Source: Lachnospiraceae bacterium UBA4364
Lineage (GTDB): Bacteria; Bacillota; Clostridia; Lachnospirales; Lachnospiraceae
Assembly: GCA_002393955.1 (NCBI GenBank)
Contig: DGSK01000015.1
Coordinates: forward strand, 1-61,325
DNA length: 61,325 nt
Direction of reading: 5' to 3'
Position numbers and translations under genes: made by a program. The notes beneath the pieces are model-generated. The model saw nothing but the letters and a program-made list of their open reading frames with translations. It searched no databases and was not told the DNA's origin. Below are positions 34,783 through 43,270 of this stretch, piece by piece; position 1 is the stretch's first letter; the number at the start of each line of letters is the position of its first letter.

Positions 34783-36492
34783 ATGTACGAAGGTCAGAAC
34801 GGTGGATTTAGTTCAAATTATTCAAATAATTATTCCGGTGGTCCGTCGATGAATCCGAAGACGACGGCTGTGCAGCCGGATAACACTCCGGAAGGCGGGA
34901 TGGGCAGTACCCAGGATGGTAATCTGCAAGGAAATGCGCAGCAGCGGAGCGCGCAGGGGAGCGTAATGCAGGAGAGTAATCCTCAGGGAAATGCGCAGCA
35001 GTGGAGCGCGCAGGGGAGCGTAATGCAGGAGAGTAATCCTCAGGGAAATGCGCAGCAGTGGAGCGCACAGGGAGGATTTGTTCAGAACGGCGCCCAGTCT
35101 GTGAATAACGGATATGAGAATAATATGACAGGCCGGTATGGTACCTTTCAGCAGAATAATCCGGATTACAGAGCCTCGCAGTACAGCTACAATCAGAGCA
35201 GGGGCAATGCGTCCACCGGCAGCAATGGTAAAAATAAAGATAAGGGAAGGAAAAAAGGCGGCATTATCGGAAAGATCCTGCTGGCCGGGGCATTGGGCAT
35301 AGTGTTCGGCGTGGTCGGCGGAGCGGCTTTCTGGGGCGTGCAGAAGGTAGTATCCATATTTGACAACACCTCTGTCACTTATGTTGCTGAGGTTGGGACA
35401 GTTTCGGATCCGGCAGCTGAAATGCAGAATGTGTCGGTGACGGAAAGTACCGCATCGGAGAATTTTGCAACCAACCTTACTACTAATGTAACAACAACTG
35501 TAGCGTCGGACGTAAGCGATATGGTGGAAGAAACCATGCCGTCCCTTGTATCGATCACCTCGAATATCACCGTTGACTACTATTACTATACAGAGTCTGC
35601 TGAAGCGGGCGGATCCGGTATCATAATAGGAAAGAATGATGATGAGCTTTTAGTAGTGACCAACTATCATGTTATTGCTGATGCAGACAGTCTTATGGTC
35701 AACTTCATTGACAATGAAAATGCACCTGCGCAGGTAAAGGGAACCGATGAAAATATGGACCTTGCCGTGATTGCAGTAAAGCTTAGCGACATACCTTCAG
35801 ATACCATGTCTGCAATAAAGATTGCAACCATGGGGGATTCGGAAAGCCTGAAAGCAGGACAGCCGGTAGTAGCCATAGGTAATGCCATGGGATACGGACT
35901 GTCGGTGACCACAGGTGTTGTAAGCGCAGTAAACCGTGAAATGAATATGGGAGATATCTCAGGTACATTTATCCAGACAGATGCAGCCATAAATCCGGGT
36001 AATTCCGGTGGAGCCCTTTTGGATATTAATGGCAATGTGATCGGGATCAACTCCAGTAAGCTGGGTGGAATGGCCGTAGAAGGCATGGGATATGCAATCC
36101 CTATTTCGGCAGCGCAGCCTATAATAGAAAATCTCATGACACGTACCACCAGGACTTTGGTGAGCGAAGATGAAAGAGGGTATCTTGGCATAGTGGGAGC
36201 AACCGTGACACCGCAGGATGCACTGTATTACGGGCTTCCGGAGGGTGCCTATGTATCGAGCGTAACGCCGGGGTCAGCAGCAGATAAGGCCGGCATACAA
36301 TCAGGCGACTACATAGTCGGGCTCGAGGGAATTGCCATTGACTCCATGCAGAAACTTCAGGGGGAGCTGCAGTATTATTCTGCGGGTGATACCGTTGAGG
36401 TGGAAATCATGAGAAATGTAGGTAATAACTATAAGAGCCTCAAGTTCAAAGTGACGCTTGATGATAAGAGTATCCTGGAAGATACAGACTGA
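34783..36492 (+). CDS. HtrA/DegP-like membrane-anchored serine protease
   Basis: A 569-residue protease. A long Gln/Asn/Ser-rich cytoplasmic tail (~1-155), including 19-residue repeats, is followed by one membrane helix (~161-187). The extracellular trypsin-like domain has the triad His296 (NYHVI), Asp326 (MDLAVIAV) and Ser408 (GNSGGAL), and a single PDZ domain follows (~465-560). It would degrade or refold damaged exported proteins. AAAGGAAG precedes the ATG. The tail is far longer than in B. subtilis HtrA (~50 residues before the helix) and looks disordered. A weak terminator follows at 36567. Confidence 0.92.
   Translation: MYEGQNGGFSSNYSNNYSGGPSMNPKTTAVQPDNTPEGGMGSTQDGNLQGNAQQRSAQGSVMQESNPQGNAQQWSAQGSVMQESNPQGNAQQWSAQGGFVQNGAQSVNNGYENNMTGRYGTFQQNNPDYRASQYSYNQSRGNASTGSNGKNKDKGRKKGGIIGKILLAGALGIVFGVVGGAAFWGVQKVVSIFDNTSVTYVAEVGTVSDPAAEMQNVSVTESTASENFATNLTTNVTTTVASDVSDMVEETMPSLVSITSNITVDYYYYTESAEAGGSGIIIGKNDDELLVVTNYHVIADADSLMVNFIDNENAPAQVKGTDENMDLAVIAVKLSDIPSDTMSAIKIATMGDSESLKAGQPVVAIGNAMGYGLSVTTGVVSAVNREMNMGDISGTFIQTDAAINPGNSGGALLDINGNVIGINSSKLGGMAVEGMGYAIPISAAQPIIENLMTRTTRTLVSEDERGYLGIVGATVTPQDALYYGLPEGAYVSSVTPGSAADKAGIQSGDYIVGLEGIAIDSMQKLQGELQYYSAGDTVEVEIMRNVGNNYKSLKFKVTLDDKSILEDTD
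34927..35079 (+). repeat. 57-bp coding tandem repeat in htrA
   Basis: Two nearly identical 57-bp units (34927-34983 and 34984-35040) and a partial third (from 35041) encode QGNAQQ(R/W)SAQG-type repeats in the cytoplasmic tail. Copies differ by only a few bases, which implies recent expansion and possible copy-number variation. Confidence 0.9.
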
Positions 36493-36566
36493 GAGACCGG
36501 AGATATTTCTTAAATGATCTCCCGGGGCTGCCTGGAAAAAGCCTGTTCGGAAATATGTTTATCAGG

Positions 36567-36595
36567 GGGAATGCCCATATAGGACGTTCCCTTTT
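36567..36595 (+). terminator. htrA terminator
   Basis: GGGAATG pairs with CGTTCCC (one G-U) across an 11-base loop, followed by four Ts. Confidence 0.55.
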
Positions 36596-36781
36596 GAGTT
36601 GGCGGCAGGATGTAAATGCTTTATTTGCATTTTCAATTAACATTTTTATTTAACATTTATGCTGCATAGATTGCGCAGGCATAATATATTGCCGCATAAA
36701 TTCTAAATTAGTGTATAATTAAAGTGCTTTTGCCGTGCAATATCAAATCGGAGTGCCGTTTTTAGCCGCTCCGTGCAGTTC

Positions 36782-36830
36782 TGCCTGACGGTGTTTAAGT
36801 GAGCTGCAGGAAATGCACCACCGTCAGGCA
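36782..36830. repeat. Palindromic element A upstream of the ClpX-family gene
   Basis: TGCCTGACGGTG (36782-36793) is perfectly complementary to 36819-36830 across 25 bases. The right arm GCACCACCGTCAGGCA recurs exactly at element B (right arm at about 38558) on the other side of the gene, and the loop start (GGTGTTTAAG) also resembles B. Confidence 0.65.
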
Positions 36831-36864
36831 AGCTCATAATAGAAGCACAAAATAGCATCTCAAA

Positions 36865-36929
36865 ATAATAGTTCAAAGTAATAGTTAAATGTAATAGTTA
36901 AATGTAATAGTTAAAAAAATTAGTTAAAA
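36865..36929. repeat. Five 13-bp tandem repeats
   Basis: Two exact units of GTAATAGTTAAAT (36878, 36891), a near-exact third (36904), and diverged units on each side (36865, 36917). They end 23 bp before the ClpX-family start codon, in the untranslated leader if the 36714 promoter is used. Confidence 0.8.
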
Positions 36930-36952
36930 ATATAGAAAGGATAATCTCATAA

Positions 36953-38491
36953 ATGAGTGATGAAATAAAGTACTGCTCTATGTGCGGCAGGTCAGAGGAA
37001 GATGCGGGAATGATGATGCGTATGCCCATGGGGATGAATGTGTGCCAGAGCTGCATGGACAAACTATCGGACATGATGGACGATCAGATGAAAAATATCC
37101 CGCCCAATGCCTCGGCGGATCTTTCAAGATTTTTGACTCCATATGCTTTTAATACTGCCGGTGCTGCGCCGGCAGAAGACTTAAGCGAGGCTGATGGCTC
37201 TGCTGGCGAGAAGGCTCAGCTTAAGGATTTTTCTGAAACTCCGGATGAGAAAAAAGAAGATGACACTGAAAATAAGGATAAGGATAAAGATAAGAAGAAA
37301 GGTGCACCCCGAGTAAGCTTCCTTAATTTTGGTGATCTTCCTTTTGATTTTGGCGGGCTCGGCGGCAGGGCAAAGGTAAAGAGGGCAAAGGATGGCGAAG
37401 CTAAGCCTTTAATGGAGCTCAAGGATATACCTGCACCCCATGTGATCAAGGGTATGCTGGACGAATATGTGGTTGGGCAGGAAAAGGCTAAGAAGGTCAT
37501 GAGCGTAGCGGTTTATAATCATTATAAACGTGTGGCCACGAATACCCAGGATGAGATAGAGATAGAAAAGTCAAATATGCTTATGCTTGGACCTACCGGT
37601 TCGGGAAAGACTTATCTGGTAAGGACTCTTGCAAGGATCCTGAATGTTCCTCTTGCTATAACCGATGCCACTTCACTTACGGAAGCAGGTTACATAGGTG
37701 ATGACATAGAGAGCGTTGTAAGCAAGCTGCTTGCTGCGGCGGACAATGATGCGGACAGGGCAGAGCAGGGCATAATCTATATTGATGAGATAGACAAGAT
37801 TGCCAAAAAGTCAAATTCGCATTCAAGGGATGTGAGCGGTGAATCCGTTCAGCAGGGAATGTTGAAACTTCTCGAGGGAGCGGATATAGAAGTGCCCGTT
37901 GGAGCTTCCTCCAAGAATGCCATGGTGCCTACCACTACCATTAATACCAGGAATATCCTGTTCATATGCGGCGGTGCTTTTCCGGGTCTTGAGGAGATCA
38001 TTGAGGAGCGGCTTAAAAAGACCACATCCATGGGCTTTACAGGAGAAATAAAAAATAAGAAGGAAAAGGACAGAAAGATACTGCAGAAGGCTGAGACAGA
38101 GGACATCAGGAAGTTTGGCATGATTCCCGAGTTTGTAGGCCGCCTGCCGATGGTATTTGCGCTTGAGGGACTTGATGAGGAGATGCTGGTGCGTATACTC
38201 AATGAGCCTAAGAATGCAATAATAAAGCAGTACCAGAAGCTTCTTGAACTGGACGGCGTAAAGCTTGAATTTACAGATGACGCGCTTCGTCTGATAGCCG
38301 AAAAGGCTATGAAAAAAGAAACGGGCGCAAGGGCTCTCCGGTCCATACTTGATGATTATATGACGGATATAATGTACGAGATCCCGAAGGATGACAATAT
38401 AGGAAAGGTTACGATAACCAGGGAATATCTGGAAGGTACAGGTGCTCCCATCATTGAAAACCGTTCCGAAAGCATACCGGTAAAATCATAA
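36953..38491 (+). CDS. ClpX-family AAA+ unfoldase with zinc finger
   Basis: A 512-residue ClpX relative. The N-terminal C4 zinc finger (C8, C11, C31, C34) is unusually Met-rich, and an Asp/Lys-rich linker (~85-145) makes it about 90 residues longer than typical ClpX. The AAA+ core has Walker A GPTGSGKT (213-220), pore loop 1 GYIG (246-249), Walker B with D278/E279, a ClpP-docking-type MGF loop (360-362), the arginine-finger region (EFVGRLP) and sensor 2 (TGARALR). It should unfold substrates for ClpP. It may be the cell's main ClpX or a second paralog; clpP and lon, often neighbours of clpX, are not in the window. Confidence 0.85.
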   Translation: MSDEIKYCSMCGRSEEDAGMMMRMPMGMNVCQSCMDKLSDMMDDQMKNIPPNASADLSRFLTPYAFNTAGAAPAEDLSEADGSAGEKAQLKDFSETPDEKKEDDTENKDKDKDKKKGAPRVSFLNFGDLPFDFGGLGGRAKVKRAKDGEAKPLMELKDIPAPHVIKGMLDEYVVGQEKAKKVMSVAVYNHYKRVATNTQDEIEIEKSNMLMLGPTGSGKTYLVRTLARILNVPLAITDATSLTEAGYIGDDIESVVSKLLAAADNDADRAEQGIIYIDEIDKIAKKSNSHSRDVSGESVQQGMLKLLEGADIEVPVGASSKNAMVPTTTINTRNILFICGGAFPGLEEIIEERLKKTTSMGFTGEIKNKKEKDRKILQKAETEDIRKFGMIPEFVGRLPMVFALEGLDEEMLVRILNEPKNAIIKQYQKLLELDGVKLEFTDDALRLIAEKAMKKETGARALRSILDDYMTDIMYEIPKDDNIGKVTITREYLEGTGAPIIENRSESIPVKS

Positions 38492-38509
38492 TTCTTGATT
38501 AATGCTTCC

Positions 38510-38575
38510 TGCACTTGGCAGCCTTGTCCGGAGGTGCTTAAGCAATCTGTGCGAATGGCACCACCGTCAGGCAGG
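38510..38575. repeat. Palindromic element B downstream of the ClpX-family gene
   Basis: A left arm (TGGCAGCC...CCGGAGGTGC) pairs imperfectly over about 20 bp with the right arm (GCACCACCGTCAGGCA then GGCTGCA) across a ~20-base loop. It shares the 16-base right arm and the TTAAG loop start with element A, in the same orientation. The T tail is poor. Confidence 0.6.
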
Positions 38576-38738
38576 CTGCAGGTGTGATGGATTTTCTCTG
38601 ATAGACAAATCGGAATAACAGTGCTATACTCGTTTGCAACGACACACAATACTCGGTTTATCTGAGGTTCTGACCGTTCGGTCACCTCCCGGACATTAGG
38701 ATCATAAATAAATGATCGGAAAGGTTCGGAGGATTATC

Positions 38739-40652
38739 ATGAAAGTTTTAAAAAGGTGTTTGCTGGGTGTTTTATTTTCTGCAGCTGTTTTTGTTATGTT
38801 TTTTTTCGGGGCTGGGCATACGTCTGCTGCTGATCTGGAGCAGTCGCCGGATGAAGTGAGCATGGAAATCGTCCATGAGCATGATGATGAGGCGTGTTCA
38901 ACCCAGGTATGGATACCTTGCGGAGGAAGCTGGAGTAACGACCATCATGGCTCCCACAGGATTCATTACTGTTCAAACCAGAAGTCCGATGAGATAGTTA
39001 ACGGACATGTATTGGCTGATATACACTGGGGTGATTGGTACTGGGGATATGCAACAGAAGAATATCATGACGGAGAATATGTTACAGAGTTTGACTGTGA
39101 TCTGTCAACTATAGGCATTTTTGCCATAAAACGGACAGAGGATGAGGACGGCATACACCTGACAGCCTATACCAGGGTGACAGATGCAGATCTCGGCGAT
39201 TACACCATAAGCTGGGATGACGGCACTGTGGGTGCTCCGAATTCTTCAGTAACGATAGATGTGGACAGAAGGCGTACTTATACGGCTTCGCTTAGATGGC
39301 ATGATGTGAAAAGAAACGCTGATTTTACTGATTCACTGAGTTATACGGATGTTTCTTTCCCCTGCCGATGCAAATTTATTTCGGAGGATGAGGTTATTGA
39401 GGAAAGGAGTATCCGCTGTGGAGACAGACCGGAAGTTATGGACGTTCCGGTAAAAGAAGGCTATACATTTGATGGCTATTATAATGAGGATGTACAGTGG
39501 ATTGATGGGGAAGGCAGTCCGACACCTGATTTTGTGATCAGCCGGTCAGATTATGACCTGACTCTGAATGCTGTGTGGTCAGCAAAAACATATGAGCTTA
39601 AGATTGGCGATGAGGTTTTGAGTTTCATATATGAAGAACCCTATGATGATATCGATATAGCCGGTTTGGGACTGCGGAAGCAGGGCTATGAATTCGATGG
39701 CATAAGTTTTGATGGAGAGCTGATCTTTAATGAAGACGGGTCTGCAGCCGGGGATGGAATATGGAAATGGGATATACCGGAGGATGCTGAGGCTGAGGTT
39801 ATCTGGGAAAAGCTGCCGGATCCTACACCTGTTCCCACGGAGGAAGACGATGATGATGATGACGATGATGATGATGATCACCATCATAGAGTCAGTTTTG
39901 ATGATACGGAGTCTGCGCCTGAGGAACCTGCGCCGTCGACATCAGATGCGCTTTCTGTTTCGGAAGACAGGAGTGAAATGACGGTATCATCCGATGAGGC
40001 AGTTATAAATAACGACATAAATGAAGATATACAGGAAGAAAATGACGATTCAGATAATCCGGACATGAACGTTATCAGCTATGAAAACAGCCTGCAGTCG
40101 GATAGCCCAACGGGAGACGTTGAAAAGGCTGAAGTTGAATCAGCCGGCTCGGAACCACCCTATATAGAACTATTCAATACGGAGAAGTCATCTTCCCATC
40201 CGGAAGGATATGTATCTGATCCTGACGGAGGGGATCCCCGGCATGATGTATCGGATGACGGCACGGAAAAGAAACCGGCAGCGATATGGATAAAAAAGGT
40301 GATGGTTGTGGCGGCTGTAACCTGTGGCGTGGTCGGCGGCGGTACGGCGGCAGTGTATGCAGTATATGCCGGATTCGTATACCTTTTCGGGATGGCATCA
40401 GTGATAAATGTGCTTCCGGATGGAAAGAAGAAAAATCTCGGCAAGCTGACGGTTACGGACAGATCCGGCGGTGATATTGAGATAAATATACCACAGGATT
40501 TTGTAGATAACTGCAGTACAGGAAATATAGAGATTGTTATGCCGGAGATGTTTGTAAAAAAGAGAGACAGGAAACAGCTGGTGGTGGTCGTAAACGAAAA
40601 AAAATACCTGAAGAACATAAAAAAGAATATAGAATTAAAGCTGTTCGCATGA
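38739..40652 (+). CDS. Secreted or surface protein with InlB-type repeat and C-terminal anchor
   Basis: A 637-residue protein. A signal peptide (~1-30, ending near the AAD segment) is followed by a His/Asp/Cys-rich region with WIPCGGSW and HHGSHRIHYC, then an InlB B-repeat-like segment (YTFDGYYNED, LTLNAVWS, ~230-290). A poly-Asp run with HHHH comes next (~368-384), then a long acidic Ser/Glu-rich stalk, a membrane segment (~520-550) and a C-terminal ~75 residues with basic patches. No LPXTG motif is seen, so anchoring would be by the helix. ATG 38739 follows CGGAGG with ideal spacing. Function is unknown; adhesion or matrix binding is a guess from the InlB fold. Confidence 0.7.
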   Translation: MKVLKRCLLGVLFSAAVFVMFFFGAGHTSAADLEQSPDEVSMEIVHEHDDEACSTQVWIPCGGSWSNDHHGSHRIHYCSNQKSDEIVNGHVLADIHWGDWYWGYATEEYHDGEYVTEFDCDLSTIGIFAIKRTEDEDGIHLTAYTRVTDADLGDYTISWDDGTVGAPNSSVTIDVDRRRTYTASLRWHDVKRNADFTDSLSYTDVSFPCRCKFISEDEVIEERSIRCGDRPEVMDVPVKEGYTFDGYYNEDVQWIDGEGSPTPDFVISRSDYDLTLNAVWSAKTYELKIGDEVLSFIYEEPYDDIDIAGLGLRKQGYEFDGISFDGELIFNEDGSAAGDGIWKWDIPEDAEAEVIWEKLPDPTPVPTEEDDDDDDDDDDDHHHRVSFDDTESAPEEPAPSTSDALSVSEDRSEMTVSSDEAVINNDINEDIQEENDDSDNPDMNVISYENSLQSDSPTGDVEKAEVESAGSEPPYIELFNTEKSSSHPEGYVSDPDGGDPRHDVSDDGTEKKPAAIWIKKVMVVAAVTCGVVGGGTAAVYAVYAGFVYLFGMASVINVLPDGKKKNLGKLTVTDRSGGDIEINIPQDFVDNCSTGNIEIVMPEMFVKKRDRKQLVVVVNEKKYLKNIKKNIELKLFA

Positions 40653-40747
40653 GACATATCCTGATAACATTACGATAATTATCCTGCTAAGTATGAAAAA
40701 GGCCTTGAAGTTTCCTTGTTTACATAATTTGAGCTGAAAAAATGTGC

Positions 40748-40776
40748 TTGCAATATCATTTTCTCTATGTTATTAT
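40748..40776 (+). promoter_or_regulatory. rpmE: Sigma-A promoter of rpmE
   Basis: TTGCAA (40748-40753), a 17-base spacer and TATTAT (40771-40776). Transcription would start near 40783, leaving a ~65-base leader. Confidence 0.75.
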
Positions 40777-40783
40777 GAACAAG

Positions 40784-40810
40784 CTGTCCGGTAAAAGACG
40801 TATCGGACGG
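40784..40810 (+). promoter_or_regulatory. rpmE: rpmE leader hairpin
   Basis: CTGTCCG pairs with CGGACGG (one G-U) across 13 bases at the very 5' end of the predicted rpmE transcript. L31 leader RNAs that may bind the protein have been described in Firmicutes; whether this matches one was not tested. Confidence 0.4.
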
Positions 40811-40847
40811 GTGAGGTTTTGTAAGAAAGAACAAGAGGTATTTAACT

Positions 40848-41054
40848 ATGAGAGAAGGAATACATCCTGAGTATTATCAGGCAACAGTAACATGCAACTG
40901 CGGAAATACTTTTACAACAGGTTCCACCAAGGAAGATATCCATGTGGAAATCTGCTCAAAGTGTCATCCGTTCTATACAGGTCAGCAGAAGGCTACTACT
41001 GCTCGCGGACGTGTTGATAAGTTCAACAAGAAGTACGGTATCAAAGAAGCTTAG
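40848..41054 (+). CDS. rpmE: 50S ribosomal protein L31
   Basis: A 68-residue ribosomal protein of the zinc-containing (C+) type, with the ligands C16, C18, C36 and C39 and the start MREGIHPEY. It joins the two ribosomal subunits at the central protuberance bridge. AAGAGG about 9 bases upstream is the ribosome binding site. It heads the conserved rpmE, DUF1385, prmC, prfA order of Firmicutes, but a terminator hairpin separates it from the next gene. Zinc-free L31 paralogs usually replace this form under zinc starvation; none is in the window. Confidence 0.97.
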   Translation: MREGIHPEYYQATVTCNCGNTFTTGSTKEDIHVEICSKCHPFYTGQQKATTARGRVDKFNKKYGIKEA

Positions 41055-41074
41055 TTTTTTTGTACTGATTTTTG

Positions 41075-41115
41075 AGGTTGAGTCAATCGGGAGATTGCCT
41101 CAACCTTGTTTTGTT
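41075..41115 (+). terminator. rpmE: rpmE terminator
   Basis: AGGTTGAGTCAATC and GATTGCCTCAACCT form a 14-bp stem with one mismatch, followed by TGTTTTGTT. Readthrough to the DUF1385 gene remains possible because no separate promoter was evident. Confidence 0.7.
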
Positions 41116-41175
41116 GTGTAGCGAAAACTGTATTGTCCCGGAAACAACTGCATTTTTCCGGGAACGGGGTTGTGT

Positions 41176-42438
41176 ATGGCTAAAAAGAAGAGAAAAACTG
41201 TATATTCAGGGATAGGCGGAGAAGCGGTCCTTGAGGGAGTAATGATGCGGAACCGCAGGTACTATGCTGTAGCTATCAGAAAGCCTGACGGTACCATTGA
41301 TGTTAAGCGAAGAAAACTGAAATATGATCCGCACGATACCATAAGGCGTATTCCGCTGATAAGAGGCATCATATCCTTTGTGGATTCACTTATGCTGGGA
41401 ATGGATATGCTTTCGTATTCCTCTTCCTTCTATGAAGAAGAGGAAGAAACGAATATGGACAGGCTGCTGAAAAAAGTGTTCGGAAAGAATACGGAAAATG
41501 TCGTAATGGGATTTACGGTGTTCTGTTCCATCATCTTTGCAGTGCTGCTTTTTATGCTCCTTCCTTATGGTGCTTCCGAACTATTGGGCAGATATGTGGA
41601 GAACCAGTCACTGATACTGCTGACGGAAGGTGTACTCAGACTGCTGGTTTTCCTTTCGTATGTCGGTCTTATCGCCCTGTCAAAAGACATCAGGCGTCTG
41701 TACCAGTATCACGGTGCAGAGCACAAGTGCATAAACTGTATTGAGTCAGGCAGACCGCTGACTGTAAAAAATGTCCGCAAGGCCACCCGCTTCCATAAGA
41801 GATGCGGTACCAGTTTTATGCTGCTTATAGTTATGATAGGAATAATCCTGTGCTTTTTTATAAGGACTGATTCCATAACTCTGCGTATTATATACAGGCT
41901 GCTGATGATACCGCTTGTAGCGGGAATATCGTATGAACTGCTGCGCCTTGCAGGTTCGAAGGACAGTATTTTTCTTGACATAATTTCAGCACCCGGTCTG
42001 TGGCTTCAGCGTCTTACCACCAGGGAACCTGATGATGAAATGATAGAAGTTGCAATTGCTTCCGTTGAGGCAGTATTTAACTGGCGTAAGTTTGAAAAAC
42101 GTCATTTCAAGAGAAAGACCAAGGATGCTTCGGCAGAGGCAGTGGCAGAGCAGGTGGCAGCGGCTGCGGCTGCAGGAAGTGAATCTGAAGGGACTCCGCT
42201 GGCTGCGGCAGAACAGACTGCTTATCGTGAAGATATAACCGCTGATACAGGGGCGACGCTGGTAGCTGCGCAGGCAGAAGAGGAACGTATAGTTCCCGAT
42301 GCTGAGATTTTTGATGACATTGATTATGACGAAGATGAATATGACGATCAGATAACCATTGTCGATTACAAGGAAGTATCGGATGACACATATGTGATGG
42401 GACCTTTGGTGTTACCGGAGGATGAAGACAAGAACTGA
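41176..42438 (+). CDS. DUF1385 membrane protein (YqhQ-like)
   Basis: A 420-residue membrane protein of the DUF1385/YqhQ family, with the signature IGGEAVLEGVMMR near the N-terminus and the YHGAEHKCI block in the middle. Four to five hydrophobic helices lie between ~110 and 270. The C-terminal ~130 residues are Ala- and Glu/Asp-rich and probably disordered, an extension absent from shorter relatives. Metal-dependent activity has been suggested from the conserved His/Glu/Cys residues but no function is established. ATG 41176 is chosen over TTG 41170. The stop overlaps the region ahead of prmC, with which the gene is conserved. Confidence 0.85.
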   Translation: MAKKKRKTVYSGIGGEAVLEGVMMRNRRYYAVAIRKPDGTIDVKRRKLKYDPHDTIRRIPLIRGIISFVDSLMLGMDMLSYSSSFYEEEEETNMDRLLKKVFGKNTENVVMGFTVFCSIIFAVLLFMLLPYGASELLGRYVENQSLILLTEGVLRLLVFLSYVGLIALSKDIRRLYQYHGAEHKCINCIESGRPLTVKNVRKATRFHKRCGTSFMLLIVMIGIILCFFIRTDSITLRIIYRLLMIPLVAGISYELLRLAGSKDSIFLDIISAPGLWLQRLTTREPDDEMIEVAIASVEAVFNWRKFEKRHFKRKTKDASAEAVAEQVAAAAAAGSESEGTPLAAAEQTAYREDITADTGATLVAAQAEEERIVPDAEIFDDIDYDEDEYDDQITIVDYKEVSDDTYVMGPLVLPEDEDKN

Positions 42439-42442
42439 GTCC

Positions 42443-43270
42443 ATGAATTATCTTTCGGCATTCAAAAGGGGAAAAGGTGAGCTGCAAGCAGCGGGGATAG
42501 CGGAGGCTGATACAGATGCTGAGCTGCTGCTCATGCATGTATGCGGCACTAAACGGGGCGGAAGATTTTCACATCCGGAGCGAGAGCTTACAGAGGATGA
42601 GGAAAGCAGGTACCTGGCTATGCTGTCGAAACGCTCATCCCATATTCCTTTGCAGCACATTACCGGAATCCAGTCTTTTATGGGAATGGAATTTGAAGTG
42701 AACGGGAATGTGCTCATCCCGCGCCAGGATACTGAAATTCTGGTCGAAGAAGTGATGAAAGACGGGGCTGTCGGCGCCTCTATTCTGGATCTTTGCACCG
42801 GTTCAGGCTGCATTATCCTGAGTTTGTTAAAGTATGTAAATGAAAGCGATGGTACAGGTACGGATATTTCCGAGGCGGCACTGGAAACAGCCGTTGCAAA
42901 TGCGTCAAGAAATGGGATCAGTGCGCATTTTATAAAGTCAGATCTTTTTGAAGCAGTTTCCGGAAAATATGATGTGATCACATCAAATCCACCGTATATC
43001 AGGAGCAGTGATATAGAAGGGCTTATGCCGGAGGTAAGGGATCACGATCCTTTGCTTGCTCTGGATGGCGGGGAGGACGGACTCGTCTTTTACCGAAGAA
43101 TAATAAATGAAGCCGTGGATTATCTTAAACCTGCCGGAAGGATATACCTGGAAACAGGTTTTGACCAGGGAGAACAGGTAAAAGAAATGTTCATGGACCG
43201 TGGATTTAAGGATGCAGAGATCATAAAGGATTATTCCGGCCTGCCCAGGGTAGTGAAAGCTCACATATAG
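42443..43270 (+). CDS. prmC: Release factor glutamine methyltransferase PrmC
   Basis: A 275-residue S-adenosylmethionine-dependent methyltransferase that methylates the GGQ glutamine of release factors; its substrate RF1 is encoded next. It has an N-terminal helical domain (~1-75) and a Rossmann domain with the SAM loop (LDLCTGSGC) and the catalytic NPPY (182-185). MNYLSAF at 42443 matches the usual family start. The in-frame ATG at 42422 has GGAGG directly abutting it, with no spacer, so the start is not certain. The gene lies immediately after the DUF1385 stop. Confidence 0.92.
   Translation: MNYLSAFKRGKGELQAAGIAEADTDAELLLMHVCGTKRGGRFSHPERELTEDEESRYLAMLSKRSSHIPLQHITGIQSFMGMEFEVNGNVLIPRQDTEILVEEVMKDGAVGASILDLCTGSGCIILSLLKYVNESDGTGTDISEAALETAVANASRNGISAHFIKSDLFEAVSGKYDVITSNPPYIRSSDIEGLMPEVRDHDPLLALDGGEDGLVFYRRIINEAVDYLKPAGRIYLETGFDQGEQVKEMFMDRGFKDAEIIKDYSGLPRVVKAHI

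Larger units (their letters stand above)
36493..36952 (+). other. 460-bp intergenic region before the ClpX-family gene
   Basis: No convincing gene is seen. In order it contains a CCGGAGAT/ATCTCCCGG stem near 36497, the htrA terminator (36567-36595), an AT-rich stretch with a possible promoter (TTGCCG at 36689, TATAAT at 36714, 19-bp spacer), a 12-bp inverted repeat (36782-36830) and five 13-bp tandem repeats (36865-36929). A weak AAAGG precedes the start codon. Confidence 0.6.

Noticed and set aside
34927..35079. Regularly spaced repeats that could suggest a CRISPR array
   Set aside because: The 57-bp units are contiguous, lie in frame within the htrA coding sequence, and have no unique spacers.
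36865..36929. Short repeats upstream of the ClpX-family gene as a CRISPR remnant
   Set aside because: The units are 13 bp, contiguous, AT-rich and without spacers; no cas genes are in the window.
39841..39890. Microsatellite in non-coding DNA
   Set aside because: The GAT-rich run is in frame and encodes the Asp stretch of the surface protein.
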